This document shows, in pieces, positions 6,504 through 6,924 of a DNA stretch of 6,924 nucleotides (its first letter is position 1; every line of letters starts with the position of its first letter). Where the stretch lies: positions 1 to 6,924 of the forward strand of contig JABXKX010000591.1 of assembly GCA_013619035.1 (NCBI GenBank), read 5' to 3'. Below the pieces are notes generated by a model, which saw only the letters and a program-made list of their open reading frames with translations, was not told where the DNA came from and did not search any database. The DNA comes from Peptostreptococcaceae bacterium. GTDB lineage: Bacteria > Bacillota_A > Clostridia > Peptostreptococcales > Acidaminobacteraceae. The position numbers and the translations under genes were made by a program.

Positions 6504-6924
6504 ATGAGAAATATAATCACGAAATCAATATATGTTGTCATTATCGTTTTCTTAGGAGTATGTATGCTGTCGTGTGAAGAACAATTTGGTGTCAGTCCTG
6601 TAACGAAAACCAAAGAGACTATGGTTTGGAGCACGCATTTTAGACCAAGGTTTTTCTATCCAAGTATGACTCTTTCTGATATTGAAAAGCAAGTTGTAAA
6701 TCAGCTATATGAAGGTTTAACGCGTGTCGAAGACGATCTAGTTAAACTGGGTATGGCTGAAAAAATCGCTGTGAGTGATGATTATTTAATATATGATATC
6801 AAACTAAAGAACGCACAATGGTCTGATGGCAAAATCATAAAAACAAGTGATTTTATATATTCTTGGGAACGTGAGGAAAACTATAGGGATGATATTAATT
6901 TACTTTATTTTGATACATTTATAG
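6504..6924 (+). CDS. second family-5 substrate-binding lipoprotein (partial, 3' end outside window)
   Basis: The first 140 residues are visible, with no stop before the window ends. ATG 6504 has a perfect AGGAGG (6493-6498) 5 nt upstream. A hydrophobic signal segment (about 9-20) leads to MLSC, making Cys24 the likely lipidated residue. Residues 65-122 align with OppA 91-150: NQLYEGL against NNTFEGL, NAQWSDGK against GVKWSDGK, and SDFIYSWER against FDFEYTWNR. It is thus an OppA paralog but clearly diverged. It lacks the Asn-rich and acidic linker, with only about 15 residues between the lipid anchor and the folded domain. Codon use is less biased than in oppA, suggesting lower expression. It has its own promoter behind a strong terminator, so it is probably transcribed separately. 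It may supply the OppBCDF complex with different substrates; this is inference. Confidence 0.85.
   Translation, partial: MRNIITKSIYVVIIVFLGVCMLSCEEQFGVSPVTKTKETMVWSTHFRPRFFYPSMTLSDIEKQVVNQLYEGLTRVEDDLVKLGMAEKIAVSDDYLIYDIKLKNAQWSDGKIIKTSDFIYSWEREENYRDDINLLYFDTFI

Overview
The window is a compact, single-strand (+) oligopeptide (Opp-type) ABC importer locus from a low-GC Gram-positive bacterium, probably a clostridial or related Bacillota lineage. The grounds are AT-rich DNA, strong AGGAGG-type ribosome binding sites, TTG start codons, lipoprotein signal peptides on the binding proteins, and A/T-ending codons with AGA for arginine. Trp is encoded by TGG and no gene reads through TGA, so a standard code fits. 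I cannot name the genus from sequence alone.

Layout: 1-108 is a short upstream leader with a small hairpin. 109-4500 is a tight four-gene block: oppB (permease), oppC (permease), oppD (ATPase) and oppF (ATPase). Intergenic gaps are 12 and about 10 nt, and oppD and oppF overlap by 1 nt. A 15-bp stem plus T-tract terminator follows oppF at 4507-4544. A good sigma-A-type promoter (4581-4609) and a leader of about 110 nt then precede oppA, the substrate-binding lipoprotein (4728-6404). oppA ends in a second, stronger terminator (6413-6440). A short intergenic region with an extended -10 promoter leads into a second family-5 substrate-binding lipoprotein that runs off the window end (6504 to past 6924).

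How the genes work together: OppA, anchored to the outer face of the membrane, would capture peptides and deliver them to the OppB/OppC channel, with OppD and OppF hydrolysing ATP. The terminator and dedicated promoter between oppF and oppA, and the more expression-optimised codon use of oppA, suggest that the binding protein is made in excess over the membrane complex. The second binding protein could feed the same permease with a different substrate set.

The main departure from a textbook opp operon is OppC. It is 479 aa rather than about 300, because roughly 190 residues sit between its first membrane segment and the conserved GTDxLGRD motif. That extracytoplasmic insert appears to contain a degenerate internal repeat. 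I see no mobile element, CRISPR array, RNA gene or new defence-like system here.
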